From: Mucilaginibacter sp.
GTDB taxonomy: Bacteria > Bacteroidota > Bacteroidia > Sphingobacteriales > Sphingobacteriaceae
Direction of reading: 5' to 3'
NCBI RefSeq assembly: GCF_025362475.1
Contig: NZ_JANYGH010000033.1
Span: 26,083-90,082 of the forward strand
DNA: 64,000 nt
The translations under genes and the position numbers were made by a program. Shown here piece by piece: positions 36,357-44,506 of this stretch. Every line of letters starts with the position of its first letter. Position 1 is the first letter of the stretch. Under the pieces are notes generated by a model that saw only the letters and a list, made by a program, of their open reading frames with translations, made no database searches and was not told the DNA's origin.

Positions 36357-37208
36357 GTGAAAACACTTAAAATTGCGATCCAGAAATCTGGTCGTCTCAA
36401 CGAAAAATCAGTCGAATTACTAAAAAATTGCGGCTTAAACTTCGAAAATTACAAAAGCTCGCTTATTTCCCCAGTATCAAACTTCCCTTTAGAGATCCTT
36501 TTTCTTCGCGATGACGATATTCCAGAATACGTTCAGGATGGCATTGCCGACCTGGGTATCGTGGGCGAAAATGTGATACAGGAAACCGAAGTTGAAGTAA
36601 ACTACCTGCAACGTTTAGGCTTTGGCAAATGCTCTTTAAAAATTGCAGTACCAAACAATAATGATATTCAGTCGCTTGCCGATTTAAACGGAAAAGCCAT
36701 TGCAACTACCTATCCGGTTATATTGCGAAAATTTTTGCAAGAGCAAGGTATCCAGTCAGACATCCGCACCATATCCGGTTCTGTAGAAATTTCTCCGGGC
36801 CTTGGCTTAAGTGATGCCATTTGCGATCTTGTTTCTACCGGTGGCACGTTAAAAAGCAACGGTTTAAAACCTTTTGCTGATGTAATGTCGTCAGAAGCGG
36901 TATTAATTGGCAGCAAAGGCACCGATGGCAACCACCTGGTGCAGGAACTGATACAACGTATTCAATCTGTTTTGCGCGCAAAAGAGACTAAGTACGTGGT
37001 ACTTAACGTTCGTAAAGATAACCTTGATGCGGTAATTGCTTTATTACCGGGTGTTAAAAGCCCATCGGTAGTACCATTGGCCGAGGCTGACTGGGTTGCT
37101 GTACACACCGTGATCCCCGAGCGTGATTTCTGGGATAGAATAAGCCAGCTGAAACAAGCAGGCGCACAAGGCATTGTAGTAATGCCAATTGAAAAGATAA
37201 TTTTATAG
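36357..37208 (+). CDS. hisG: ATP phosphoribosyltransferase, long form
   Basis: A 283-residue HisG_L enzyme, which joins ATP and PRPP in the first committed step of histidine synthesis. The catalytic bilobal domain runs over residues 1-210 with AIQKSGRLNEKSVELL at the start, GIADLGIVGEN, and the PRPP-binding region EISPGLGLSDAICDLVSTGGTL. Residues 210-283 form the C-terminal ACT-like domain where histidine binds for feedback inhibition, so HisZ is not needed. The start codon is GTG at 36357, directly before a typical KTLKIAIQKSGR N-terminus. First structural gene of the operon. Confidence 0.96.
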   Translation: MKTLKIAIQKSGRLNEKSVELLKNCGLNFENYKSSLISPVSNFPLEILFLRDDDIPEYVQDGIADLGIVGENVIQETEVEVNYLQRLGFGKCSLKIAVPNNNDIQSLADLNGKAIATTYPVILRKFLQEQGIQSDIRTISGSVEISPGLGLSDAICDLVSTGGTLKSNGLKPFADVMSSEAVLIGSKGTDGNHLVQELIQRIQSVLRAKETKYVVLNVRKDNLDAVIALLPGVKSPSVVPLAEADWVAVHTVIPERDFWDRISQLKQAGAQGIVVMPIEKIIL

Positions 37209-37214
37209 CTGGTA

Positions 37215-37260
37215 GTTTACTTTAGCGGTTTGCATTAATACTCAGACTGCTAAAGTAAAC
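37215..37260. repeat. Inverted repeat between hisG and hisD
   Basis: GTTTACTTTAGC (37215-37226) and GCTAAAGTAAAC (37249-37260) are perfect 12-bp arms in the 77-nt hisG-hisD gap. A GTTTGCA/TGCAAAC pair overlaps it. A weak hairpin within the operon that may affect read-through or mRNA stability. Confidence 0.8.
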
Positions 37261-37285
37261 CGCCCACTGCAAACTGATAACTGCA

Positions 37286-38572
37286 ATGAAGACATACAAT
37301 TATTCAGATTTAAGTACTGGCGATATTCAGCAACTGGTTCAGCGTAATGTTGATCCGGCCAATGAGATCCGCGCTGTTGTTGAGGAGGTAATAGCTAACG
37401 TTCAGCAACATGGCGATAGGGCATTAATTGATTACGCCCACAAATTTGATAAGGTTGAATTAAGTAAACTTTACCTGGATAAAGCCGAACTGGAAGAACT
37501 GGCACAAGCTATAAGCCCTCAACAAAAGGCTGCTCTTGAAACTGCTTATAACAACATCTATAAATTTCATCAAACACAGCTAAAATCTGAGGACAAGGTA
37601 GAAACTATGCCCGGTGTAACCTGCTGGCGCGAGTTAAGGCCAATTGAGAAAGTGGGCCTCTACATCCCCGGTGGCTCAGCAGTTTTGCCAAGTACATTTT
37701 TAATGTTGGGCATCCCGGCTCGTATTGCCGGCTGTCATGAAATTGTGGTGTGCTCTCCCCCGCAAAAAAGCGGCAAGGTAAATGCATTTATTGCTTATGT
37801 AGCATTGCTGTTGGGTATTGATAAGATCTATCTTGCCGGTGGTTCGCAGGCAATTGCAGCAATGGCATACGGTACCGAAACTATAACTAAAGTTGATAAG
37901 ATCTTTGGTCCGGGCAACCAGTTTGTAACCAAGGCTAAAACCATTATTCAATCAACTACCACAACCGCTATTGATATGCCGGCCGGTCCGTCGGAGGTTT
38001 TAGTAATTGCTGATAGTACTGCAATCCCGGCCTATATAGCCGCCGATTTGCTGGCACAGGCAGAACATGGCATTGATAGCCAATCGGTTCTGGTTTGCAC
38101 ATCGGCAGCAATTGCAGATGCAGCATTGGCAGAAATAGAGAAACAATTACCGGTTTTACCACGTGCCGAAATTGCAAGGTTAGCCTTGGATAATTCATAC
38201 ATCGTAGTTACATCCAGCCTTGCAGAAGCCATGAACTTCAGTAACCAATACGCACCCGAACATTTAATTTTGGCAACCCATAGCTGGGAGCAGATCACCG
38301 GGAGCATCATCAACGCTGGCTCGGTTTTCCTGGGCAATTTAACCCCGGAGAGTGCCGGCGATTATGCATCAGGAACTAACCATACATTGCCAACCAGCAG
38401 TTATGCAAGGGCTTATTCTGGTGTATCGGTTGATTCGTTTGTGAAAAAGATCACCTTCCAGCATATCACGCGTGAAGGCATCCAAAATATCGGTCATACT
38501 GTTGAGGTTTTAGCAGAGATGGAAGGACTGCATGCGCATAGGAATGCGGTATCTATCAGGAGTAATAATTAA
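37286..38572 (+). CDS. hisD: Histidinol dehydrogenase
   Basis: A 428-residue NAD-dependent enzyme that oxidises histidinol to histidine in the last two steps. The family blocks are all present: VGLYIPGGSAVLPST (about 117-131), KIFGPGNQFVTKAK, the signature DMPAGPSEVLVIAD, the zinc-ligand segment AQAEHGIDSQS, the catalytic YAPEHLIL and the C-terminal HTLPTSSYARAYSGVS. Length is standard. It follows hisG in the operon, with an inverted repeat in the gap, and is separated from hisC by a 248-bp gap holding a 94-bp repeat element. Confidence 0.97.
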   Translation: MKTYNYSDLSTGDIQQLVQRNVDPANEIRAVVEEVIANVQQHGDRALIDYAHKFDKVELSKLYLDKAELEELAQAISPQQKAALETAYNNIYKFHQTQLKSEDKVETMPGVTCWRELRPIEKVGLYIPGGSAVLPSTFLMLGIPARIAGCHEIVVCSPPQKSGKVNAFIAYVALLLGIDKIYLAGGSQAIAAMAYGTETITKVDKIFGPGNQFVTKAKTIIQSTTTTAIDMPAGPSEVLVIADSTAIPAYIAADLLAQAEHGIDSQSVLVCTSAAIADAALAEIEKQLPVLPRAEIARLALDNSYIVVTSSLAEAMNFSNQYAPEHLILATHSWEQITGSIINAGSVFLGNLTPESAGDYASGTNHTLPTSSYARAYSGVSVDSFVKKITFQHITREGIQNIGHTVEVLAEMEGLHAHRNAVSIRSNN

Positions 38573-38582
38573 CATGAAAAAG

Positions 38583-38780
38583 CGTCATTGCGAGTATATA
38601 AAACCCAAGTACCCTGAAGGAGAAATGACATTTTAAAAGGTTTGTCATCCTGAGGAACGAAGGATCTATTCGCAGACTGTACAGGGCGAAGAAGCATGAT
38701 GGAGAATAGATCCTTCGTTCCTCAGGATGACAAAAAGGTAGTTTTCAAACATGTCGATCATAGATAGACACGCAATGACG
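38583..38780. repeat. Outer inverted repeat surrounding element B
   Basis: CGTCATTGCG (38583-38592) and CGCAATGACG (38771-38780) are perfect arms that bracket the 94-bp element. The same word begins the arms of the element at 63856-63951, so this looks like one repeat family split by, or nested with, another. Confidence 0.65.
38641..38734. repeat. 94-bp inverted-repeat element, copy B
   Basis: Arms at 38641-38668 and 38707-38734 are identical to those of copy A at 14907-15000; loop and total length also match, with only a few changes. Similarity extends upstream (CCTGAAGGAGAAATGAC at 38613-38629). It lies between hisD and hisC without ending the operon. Confidence 0.9.
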
Positions 38781-38820
38781 GGTGAAAAAAATTCGTTTAT
38801 CGAAAAAGATTAAAAGAATA

Positions 38821-39864
38821 ATGTACAATATCAATAATATACTTAGAGAAAACATCAAACGGTTAGTACCCTACTCATCCGCCCGTGATGAGTATCAGGG
38901 TGAAGCAAGTGTTTTTTTGGATGCTAATGAAAATGCTTATGGTTCGCCATTGGCACAACAGTTTAACCGGTACCCCGACCCTATGCAGTATGCGGTAAAA
39001 ATGCGGCTAAGCGAAATTAAAGGCGTACCGGCCCGCAATATATTTATAGGCAATGGCAGCGATGAGGCTATAGATATCCTGTTCCGCAGCTTTTGTAACC
39101 CAGGTGTAGATAACGTGATCCTGGTACCCCCTACCTACGGCATGTACGAGGTATCGGCCAACATCAACGATGTGGAGGCTCGTAAAGTAACCCTTACACC
39201 AGAATACCAACTTAATTTAGAAGGCATTGCAGAGGCTATTGATGAACATACCAAACTGATATTTATTTGCTCGCCAAATAACCCAACGGGCAACTCCATT
39301 AACCGGGAAGATATAGAAACTCTGCTCGCTAACTTTAATGGAATTGTTGTGGTTGATGAGGCTTATATCAATTTCAGTCGCCAAAAAACATTTATACAGG
39401 AATTAACCGAATATGCCAACCTGGTAGTAATGCAAACCCTCTCCAAAGCGTGGGGACTTGCCGGTTTGCGTGTTGGGATGGCTTTTGCCGCCGAAGAGAT
39501 CATCGAGGTAATGAATAAAGTTAAGCCTCCTTATAACGTTAACGAGTCGTCGCAACAACTGGCTTTAGAGGCCTTGGCTAACGTTGCACAAGTAAATGAA
39601 TGGATAAAGGAAACCCTTATCCAACGCGACAGGTTGGTACTTGCTTTAAAAGAGTTTGATTTTGTGTTAGATATCTATCCGTCTGATGCGAATTTTATTT
39701 TGGTTAAAACCACGGATGCAAACGGCATCTATAATTTCCTGGTAGGTAAAGGCATCATTGTGCGCAACCGCTCAAAAATTGAACTATGCGAGGGCAGCCT
39801 GCGTATTACTGTAGGTACGCCAGATGAAAACACCATATTACTTAACACCTTACAGAACTTTTAA
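38821..39864 (+). CDS. hisC: Histidinol-phosphate aminotransferase
   Basis: A 347-residue PLP-dependent fold-type I aminotransferase that converts imidazole acetol phosphate to histidinol phosphate. Recognisable segments are VFLDANENAYGSPL near the N-terminus, GNGSDEAIDILFRSF, the FICSPNNPTGN loop, VVDEAYINFS and the Schiff-base lysine in TLSKAWGLAGLRVG, followed by RNRSKIELCEGSLRITVGT. I chose the ATG at 38821; an in-frame GTG at 38782 would add 13 basic residues derived from repeat sequence. Its stop codon is directly followed by the hisB ATG. Confidence 0.95.
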   Translation: MYNINNILRENIKRLVPYSSARDEYQGEASVFLDANENAYGSPLAQQFNRYPDPMQYAVKMRLSEIKGVPARNIFIGNGSDEAIDILFRSFCNPGVDNVILVPPTYGMYEVSANINDVEARKVTLTPEYQLNLEGIAEAIDEHTKLIFICSPNNPTGNSINREDIETLLANFNGIVVVDEAYINFSRQKTFIQELTEYANLVVMQTLSKAWGLAGLRVGMAFAAEEIIEVMNKVKPPYNVNESSQQLALEALANVAQVNEWIKETLIQRDRLVLALKEFDFVLDIYPSDANFILVKTTDANGIYNFLVGKGIIVRNRSKIELCEGSLRITVGTPDENTILLNTLQNF

Positions 39865-41007
39865 ATGAGCAAGCTGCAGAAAATATTATTTGTAGATCGT
39901 GATGGCACGATGATTAATGAAACGCCGGATGAGCAGATCGATTCCTTTGAGAAACTTACCTTTTATCCCGGCGCGTTAACCTATCTACCAAAAATAGCCA
40001 AAGAGCTTGATTTTGAGCTGGTAATGGTGACCAACCAGGATGGTTTAGGCACTGCCGTGTATCCCGAAGATACCTTTTGGCCGGTACATAACCTCATCCT
40101 TAAAACTTTTGAAAGTGAGGGTGTAAAGTTTTCAAACATTTGTATTGATCGTACCTTCCCTGCTGATAACGCCCCTACCCGTAAGCCAAAAACCGGTTTG
40201 CTTACACAATATCTTGATGCTGAAAAGTATGATCTGAAAGGATCATTTACCATCGGCGATAGGAAAAACGACGTATTGCTGGCCAAAAACCTGGGTGCAA
40301 AAGCCATCTGGCTAAATAATCATTCGGGCTTAGGTGGCGGTGAGTTTACCGAGGAGGATCATATCCAGGATACCATAGCTTTAGAAACTACTGACTGGAA
40401 AAAGATCTATGAATTTTTGAAACTGGGTGAGCGGGTAATAGAGCACCGCCGCAGTACCAAAGAAACAGACATCTACATTAAAATAAACCTGGATGGTACT
40501 GGCGAGGCCAAAGTTTCTACCGGTTTGCATTTCTTTGATCATATGTTAGATCAGATAGCCCGCCACGGGAGTATCGACCTCGAAATTATTGCCAATGGCG
40601 ACCTCCATATAGACGAACACCACACCATTGAAGATACCGGAATCGCTTTAGGCGAAATTTTCGCTACAGCTTTAGGCAACAAAATGGGCATTGAACGCTA
40701 CGGCTTTTGCCTGCCGATGGATGATTGCCTGGCACAAGCGGCTATTGATTTTGGTGGCCGAAACTGGATAGTTTGGGATGCCGAGTTTAAAAGAGAAAAG
40801 ATAGGCGAAATGCCAACAGAAATGTTTTATCATTTCTTCAAATCGTTTAGCGATGCGGCAAAATGTAATTTAAATATTAAAGCCGAAGGACAAAACGAAC
40901 ATCACAAAATTGAAGCTATATTTAAAGCCTTTGCAAAGGCAATAAAAATGGCTATAAAACGTGATGTAGATAAGATGGTTTTACCAAGCACTAAGGGACT
41001 TTTATAA
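39865..41007 (+). CDS. hisB: Bifunctional histidinol-phosphatase / imidazoleglycerol-phosphate dehydratase
   Basis: A 380-residue two-domain enzyme covering steps 7 and 9 of the pathway. Residues 1-165 are a HAD phosphatase (nucleophile VDRDGTM, Asp10/Asp12; motif [18 protein letters not shown]). Residues 190-380 are the dehydratase, with [30 protein letters not shown] and the second His cluster [16 protein letters not shown] for the manganese sites. The phosphatase lacks the zinc-binding CPHxP...CxC loop of enterobacterial HisB; the segment reads [20 protein letters not shown]. It starts at the base after the hisC stop, so translation is probably coupled. Confidence 0.96.
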   Translation: MSKLQKILFVDRDGTMINETPDEQIDSFEKLTFYPGALTYLPKIAKELDFELVMVTNQDGLGTAVYPEDTFWPVHNLILKTFESEGVKFSNICIDRTFPADNAPTRKPKTGLLTQYLDAEKYDLKGSFTIGDRKNDVLLAKNLGAKAIWLNNHSGLGGGEFTEEDHIQDTIALETTDWKKIYEFLKLGERVIEHRRSTKETDIYIKINLDGTGEAKVSTGLHFFDHMLDQIARHGSIDLEIIANGDLHIDEHHTIEDTGIALGEIFATALGNKMGIERYGFCLPMDDCLAQAAIDFGGRNWIVWDAEFKREKIGEMPTEMFYHFFKSFSDAAKCNLNIKAEGQNEHHKIEAIFKAFAKAIKMAIKRDVDKMVLPSTKGLL

Positions 41008-41022
41008 AAGAGTCAAGAGATT

Positions 41023-41077
41023 AGAGTCAAGAATCAAGACATTACTGTTTTTTTCTTGACTCTTGATTCTTGACTCT
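41023..41077. repeat. Word-repeat palindrome between hisB and hisH
   Basis: AGAGTCAAGAATCAAGA (41023-41039) and its exact complement (41061-41077) are 17-bp arms. The words GAGTCAAGA and TCTTGACTC recur on both sides (41010-41084), so the region is both a tandem and an inverted repeat. It lies within the operon. Confidence 0.85.
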
Positions 41078-41094
41078 TGATTCTAACTAAAAGA

Positions 41095-41685
41095 ATGATA
41101 GGTATAATAAGATACGGAGCCGGAAATATTTTTTCACTGACAGCAGCACTTGATCGGTTGGGCATACCTTATGGCATGATCAATAGCGAGGAAGATTTTG
41201 CTCAATATGATCGTTATATTATTCCGGGTGTTGGGCATGCCGGAGCAGCCATGAAAAAGCTGGAATCAACAGGTTTGGTTCCAACTATTAAGGCGTTAAA
41301 AAAGCCAACGCTTGGTATTTGTGTGGGCATGCAGTTGCTCACTTCCCATTCTGAGGAAGGGGATTCGAACCTTTTAGATATCTTTCCAATTAAAACTTTA
41401 AGGTTTAAGGATAGTAATTTATACAAAGTTCCGCACACCGGCTGGAACCAGGTATTTCCCGAAAAAGAAAATCCACTATTTAAAAATATACCGTCAGGTT
41501 CACATTTTTACTTTGTACATTCATACTTTATTGAGTATGATAAAGCTTATACTTTATTATCGGCCAACTATAATAATGAATTTTCGGCATCAATTTGGCG
41601 GGATAATTTTTATGGCGTACAATTTCACCCCGAAAAATCGGGAGTGTATGGTGAAACACTATTAACAAACTTTTCAAAAATATAA
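41095..41685 (+). CDS. hisH: Imidazole glycerol phosphate synthase glutaminase subunit
   Basis: A 196-residue class I glutamine amidotransferase. It supplies ammonia to HisF. The nucleophile Cys lies in TLGICVGMQLL (about residue 76), the catalytic His/Glu pair in FHPEKSG near the C-terminus, and the oxyanion strand in YIIPGVGHAG. I chose the ATG at 41095 (MIGIIRYGAGN is the usual HisH start); an in-frame TTG 18 nt upstream lies in repeat sequence. hisA begins 5 nt after its stop. HisH docks on the N-terminal face of the HisF barrel, which is relevant to the unusual N-terminal extension of HisF here. Confidence 0.95.
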   Translation: MIGIIRYGAGNIFSLTAALDRLGIPYGMINSEEDFAQYDRYIIPGVGHAGAAMKKLESTGLVPTIKALKKPTLGICVGMQLLTSHSEEGDSNLLDIFPIKTLRFKDSNLYKVPHTGWNQVFPEKENPLFKNIPSGSHFYFVHSYFIEYDKAYTLLSANYNNEFSASIWRDNFYGVQFHPEKSGVYGETLLTNFSKI

Positions 41686-41690
41686 AAGAC

Positions 41691-42440
41691 ATGTACATAA
41701 TCCCGGCTATCGATATTCTGAATAAAAAAGTAGTGCGACTACGTGAGGGTGATTACCAACAGGTAACAGAATATGATGTAACGCTTGAAGAAATGATTGA
41801 GCGTTACCAAAGCAACGGCACCAACTTTATCCATATCATTGATTTGAATGGCGCCAAAAACGATTTCAGCAACCAGCAATACCTGTTTGATGTGATCCGT
41901 AAAACCGAAATGAAAGTGCAATATGGTGGAGGTATCCGCAGTATTGATAAGGTAAAAGAGTTAATAGATGCCGGCGTTCATCGTGTTATAGTAGGCACCC
42001 AGGCACTTACTAATCCGGAATTTTTACCAGAATTAGGTAAATCAATCTGCGGCAGAGACAAATGTTCTGACCAGGTAGTTATCGCTATCGACGTACTGGA
42101 TGAGGTAATTAAATACTCCGGCTGGATGGAAAGTTCACCAATTAAGCTGATGGATTACGTTGATAAATGCCTTGCCCTGGGCTTTTTCCGTTTTTTATGT
42201 ACCGATATCAATAAAGATGGCAAGCTGGGCGGCGCAGGTATTGAACTGTACGAGAAACTGCTTGACCATTCTCCCTTCATCAAGCTAATCGCTTCTGGCG
42301 GCGTAAGCTCTATGAATGATATCGAAAAACTTAGTCGCTTAAAAGTAGAATCAGTTGTAGTAGGCAAAGCCATTTATGAAGGGCATATCAGCATTGAAGA
42401 TATAAAGAACTGGAATCTGGAATCGCTGATTTCTATATAA
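41691..42440 (+). CDS. hisA: ProFAR isomerase (phosphoribosylformimino-AICAR-P isomerase)
   Basis: A 249-residue (beta/alpha)8-barrel enzyme that performs the Amadori rearrangement of ProFAR to PRFAR. The catalytic Asp in IIPAIDILNKKVVRL (Asp8) and the second acid in VVIAIDVLDEVIKYSG mark the active site; phosphate-binding loops are VQYGGGIRSI and LIASGGVSS. It starts 5 nt after hisH. Its stop is followed directly by the left arm of the DUF559 cassette, whose end begins 5 nt after the stop codon. Confidence 0.96.
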   Translation: MYIIPAIDILNKKVVRLREGDYQQVTEYDVTLEEMIERYQSNGTNFIHIIDLNGAKNDFSNQQYLFDVIRKTEMKVQYGGGIRSIDKVKELIDAGVHRVIVGTQALTNPEFLPELGKSICGRDKCSDQVVIAIDVLDEVIKYSGWMESSPIKLMDYVDKCLALGFFRFLCTDINKDGKLGGAGIELYEKLLDHSPFIKLIASGGVSSMNDIEKLSRLKVESVVVGKAIYEGHISIEDIKNWNLESLISI

Positions 42441-42444
42441 TATA

Positions 42445-42872
42445 TAGCCCCCTACCCCCCCTAAAAGGGGGAACCATAATTGCATATGAAAAAACGGATG
42501 TTTTTGGGTGCTGGCGCTCCGATTTTTAAAAATGCAGAAGCTCTTCGTTATAGAATGACTGGGGCTGAAGAAGTACTCTGGGGGCATTTAAAAAACAATC
42601 AGTTAGGTTTCAAATTCAGAAGACAACACCCGTTAGGTATCTATATAGCCGACTTTTATTGCCATAAGCGTAAGTTGGTTATAGAGCTGGATGGCGACAT
42701 TCATCAGCTTCCGGCTATAGCCCTAAACGATGTTGAAAGGCAGAATAACTTAGAATTTGACGGACTCAAAGTATTACGCTTCACAAACGATGAAGTATTT
42801 AACAACTTAAATAAAGTGTTGGAACAAATAACCACGCAAATCAGCACCCCCTTTAGGGGGCGGGGGGGGCTA
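42445..42872 (+). mobile_element. DUF559 cassette with GC-rich terminal inverted repeats
   Basis: A 428-bp block. The left arm (42445-42471) starts TAGCCCCCTA and ends CCCCCTAAAAGGGGG; the right arm (42847-42872) starts CCCCCTTTAGGGGG and ends GGGGGGGGCTA. They are inverted copies of each other, and each contains its own small hairpin. Between them lies a DUF559 domain reading toward hisF. The right end meets the second codon of an otherwise normal hisF exactly. There is no transposase. I infer a small mobile or formerly mobile unit whose DUF559 protein may be the moving enzyme; this is not proven. Confidence 0.6.
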
Positions 42873-43622
42873 AGTAAACGAATTATTCCCTGCCTTGATG
42901 TTAAAGACGGCCGTACGGTAAAAGGTGTTAACTTTGTTGACCTGCGCGATGCAGGCGACCCGGTTGAGCTGGCCTGGAACTACTCTCGCCAGGGTGCAGA
43001 TGAACTGGTTTTCCTGGATATTACGGCTACTGTTGAACGCCGTAAAACGATGGTTGAACTGGTAAAAGCAGTAGCCAGGCAGATCAATATACCATTTACA
43101 ATAGGTGGTGGCATCAATGAAATTGCAGACGCAGATGCATTGTTAAATGCCGGCGCCGACAAAATATCCATCAACTCGGCTGCGGTACGTAACCCTGCCC
43201 TCATTGATGAACTGGCTAAAACATTTGGTGTTCAGTTTGTGGTTATTGCGGTGGATACACGCAGTATTGGCAATAAAAATATCGTCCATTTGAATGGCGG
43301 CCGTTTACCAACTGAACGCGAAACACTGGAGTGGATACTGGAAGCCGAAAGCCGGGGCGCAGGCGAGATCCTGCTTACCTCTATGGATCACGACGGCACT
43401 AAAGCGGGCTTTGACAATGGCCTGCTCAAAATAGTAAACGATGCGGTGCACATACCGGTAATAGCCTCTGGCGGAGCCGGATCTGTACAGCATTTTATTG
43501 ATGTGTTTGAAAAAACAAATATTGATGCAGCTTTAGCAGCTTCAGTGTTTCACTACGGTGAGATATTGATACCTGATTTGAAAGCGGTATTGAAGAGTAA
43601 TAATATTGAGGTGAGGATATAA
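42486..43622 (+). CDS. hisF: DUF559 endonuclease-like domain fused to HisF cyclase
   Basis: A 378-residue in-frame fusion. Residues 1-118 are a DUF559 domain of the PD-(D/E)XK/Vsr-like fold: [37 protein letters not shown] (Asp56), [10 protein letters not shown] (Glu67, Asp69) and [12 protein letters not shown] linker, STPFRGRGG, is encoded by the right repeat arm. Residues 129-378 are a complete HisF barrel starting [19 protein letters not shown], with catalytic Asp138 (equivalent to Asp11) and VVIAVDTRS. The normal HisF Met is absent: the codon before CTA (Leu) is GGG and no ATG, GTG or TTG is near. So HisF appears to depend on translation from the DUF559 start at 42486 (an in-frame TTG lies at 42480). 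With HisH it makes IGP and AICAR. Confidence 0.85.
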   Translation: MKKRMFLGAGAPIFKNAEALRYRMTGAEEVLWGHLKNNQLGFKFRRQHPLGIYIADFYCHKRKLVIELDGDIHQLPAIALNDVERQNNLEFDGLKVLRFTNDEVFNNLNKVLEQITTQISTPFRGRGGLSKRIIPCLDVKDGRTVKGVNFVDLRDAGDPVELAWNYSRQGADELVFLDITATVERRKTMVELVKAVARQINIPFTIGGGINEIADADALLNAGADKISINSAAVRNPALIDELAKTFGVQFVVIAVDTRSIGNKNIVHLNGGRLPTERETLEWILEAESRGAGEILLTSMDHDGTKAGFDNGLLKIVNDAVHIPVIASGGAGSVQHFIDVFEKTNIDAALAASVFHYGEILIPDLKAVLKSNNIEVRI

Positions 43623-43624
43623 TT

Positions 43625-43805
43625 GGGTTCGGGTTGCGGGTTACGAGGTTCGGGATTGTGACAAACACTTTAACAACCTTAGTCATGCCGAACTTATAAC
43701 CTTGTCTGTGTCCTCACAGACAACTTGCTCCGGATAGCTGCCTGTGAGGACACAGGCAGTGGAGAAAACCTAATAACACACTAACCTGGCAACCCGCAAC
43801 AGGAA
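43625..43805. repeat. Composite palindrome between hisF and hisIE
   Basis: Outer words GGGTTCGGGTTGCGGGTT near 43625 face AACCCGCAAC near 43791. Inside are two hairpins: GTCTGTG-TCCT-CACAGAC (43704-43721) and CTGCCTGTG-AGGA-CACAGGCAG (43738-43759). Their loops, TCCT and AGGA, are complementary, and the two hairpins are inverted copies of one 14-nt core. Confidence 0.75.
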
Positions 43806-43819
43806 CCAGAACAACAGAT

Positions 43820-44407
43820 ATGAATATAGATTTTAGCAAAACAGACGGATTAGTGCCGGTTATTATCCAGGATGAGCAAACGTTAGAGGTGCTGATGCTG
43901 GGTTATATGAACCAGGAAGCTTATGATAAAACAGTTGCAGAAAATATAGTTACCTTCTTTTCCCGCTCAAAAAACCGCTTGTGGACCAAGGGTGAAACCA
44001 GCAGTAATTTTTTGCATGTGAAAAACATTCGCATTGATTGCGATAACGACACTCTGCTGATAAAAGTTAAAGCTGACGGCCCAACCTGTCATACCGGTTC
44101 ACGCAGTTGTTTCCAAACCGAATACAACCAGAATTTTATATTAGAACTAGAAAATATTATCGCCGATAGATATGAAAACCCGGTTGAAGGTTCATATGTT
44201 AATAAACTTAGGAATAAAGGACTCAACAAAATAGCGCAAAAGGTTGGCGAAGAGGGTGTTGAAACCGTGATAGCTGCACTTGCAGAAACTGAAACAGACC
44301 TGATCAATGAATCATCAGATCTTGTTTTTCACCTGTTGGTATTGCTTCGCGAAAAAGGTTTAACACTTGAAACAATTGCTAAAAATCTGGAAAACAGACA
44401 CAAATAG
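43820..44407 (+). CDS. hisI: Bifunctional phosphoribosyl-AMP cyclohydrolase / phosphoribosyl-ATP pyrophosphatase
   Basis: A 195-residue HisIE fusion for steps 2 and 3. Residues 1-105 are the cyclohydrolase ([33 protein letters not shown], and the zinc-ligand segment CHTGSRSCF). Residues 112-195 are the pyrophosphatase with the all-helical MazG-like pattern ([19 protein letters not shown]). It is the last gene of the operon, separated from hisF by 197 bp of palindromic sequence. With hisG, D, C, B, H, A and F it completes the whole pathway from PRPP to histidine. Confidence 0.95.
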   Translation: MNIDFSKTDGLVPVIIQDEQTLEVLMLGYMNQEAYDKTVAENIVTFFSRSKNRLWTKGETSSNFLHVKNIRIDCDNDTLLIKVKADGPTCHTGSRSCFQTEYNQNFILELENIIADRYENPVEGSYVNKLRNKGLNKIAQKVGEEGVETVIAALAETETDLINESSDLVFHLLVLLREKGLTLETIAKNLENRHK

Positions 44408-44411
44408 TGAG

Positions 44412-44474
44412 CAGTTTGCGGTAAGCAGTTTGTAGCTGATTCACTATAAATCCCCCCTTGCAACCCGCAAACTG
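44412..44474. repeat. Word-repeat palindrome after hisIE
   Basis: CAGTTTGCGG (44412-44421) and CCGCAAACTG (44465-44474) are perfect arms, with near-copies (GCAGTTTG, CCGCAAACCG) beside them. It is placed where the his operon should end, but no T run follows. Confidence 0.75.
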
Positions 44475-44506
44475 ATAACCCGCAAACCGATAAAGCAAAT
44501 TGAAAA

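Noticed and set aside
43625..43819. A small RNA gene between hisF and hisIE
   Set aside because: The hairpins are striking, but there is no separate promoter or terminator; a repeat within the operon transcript is the simpler reading.
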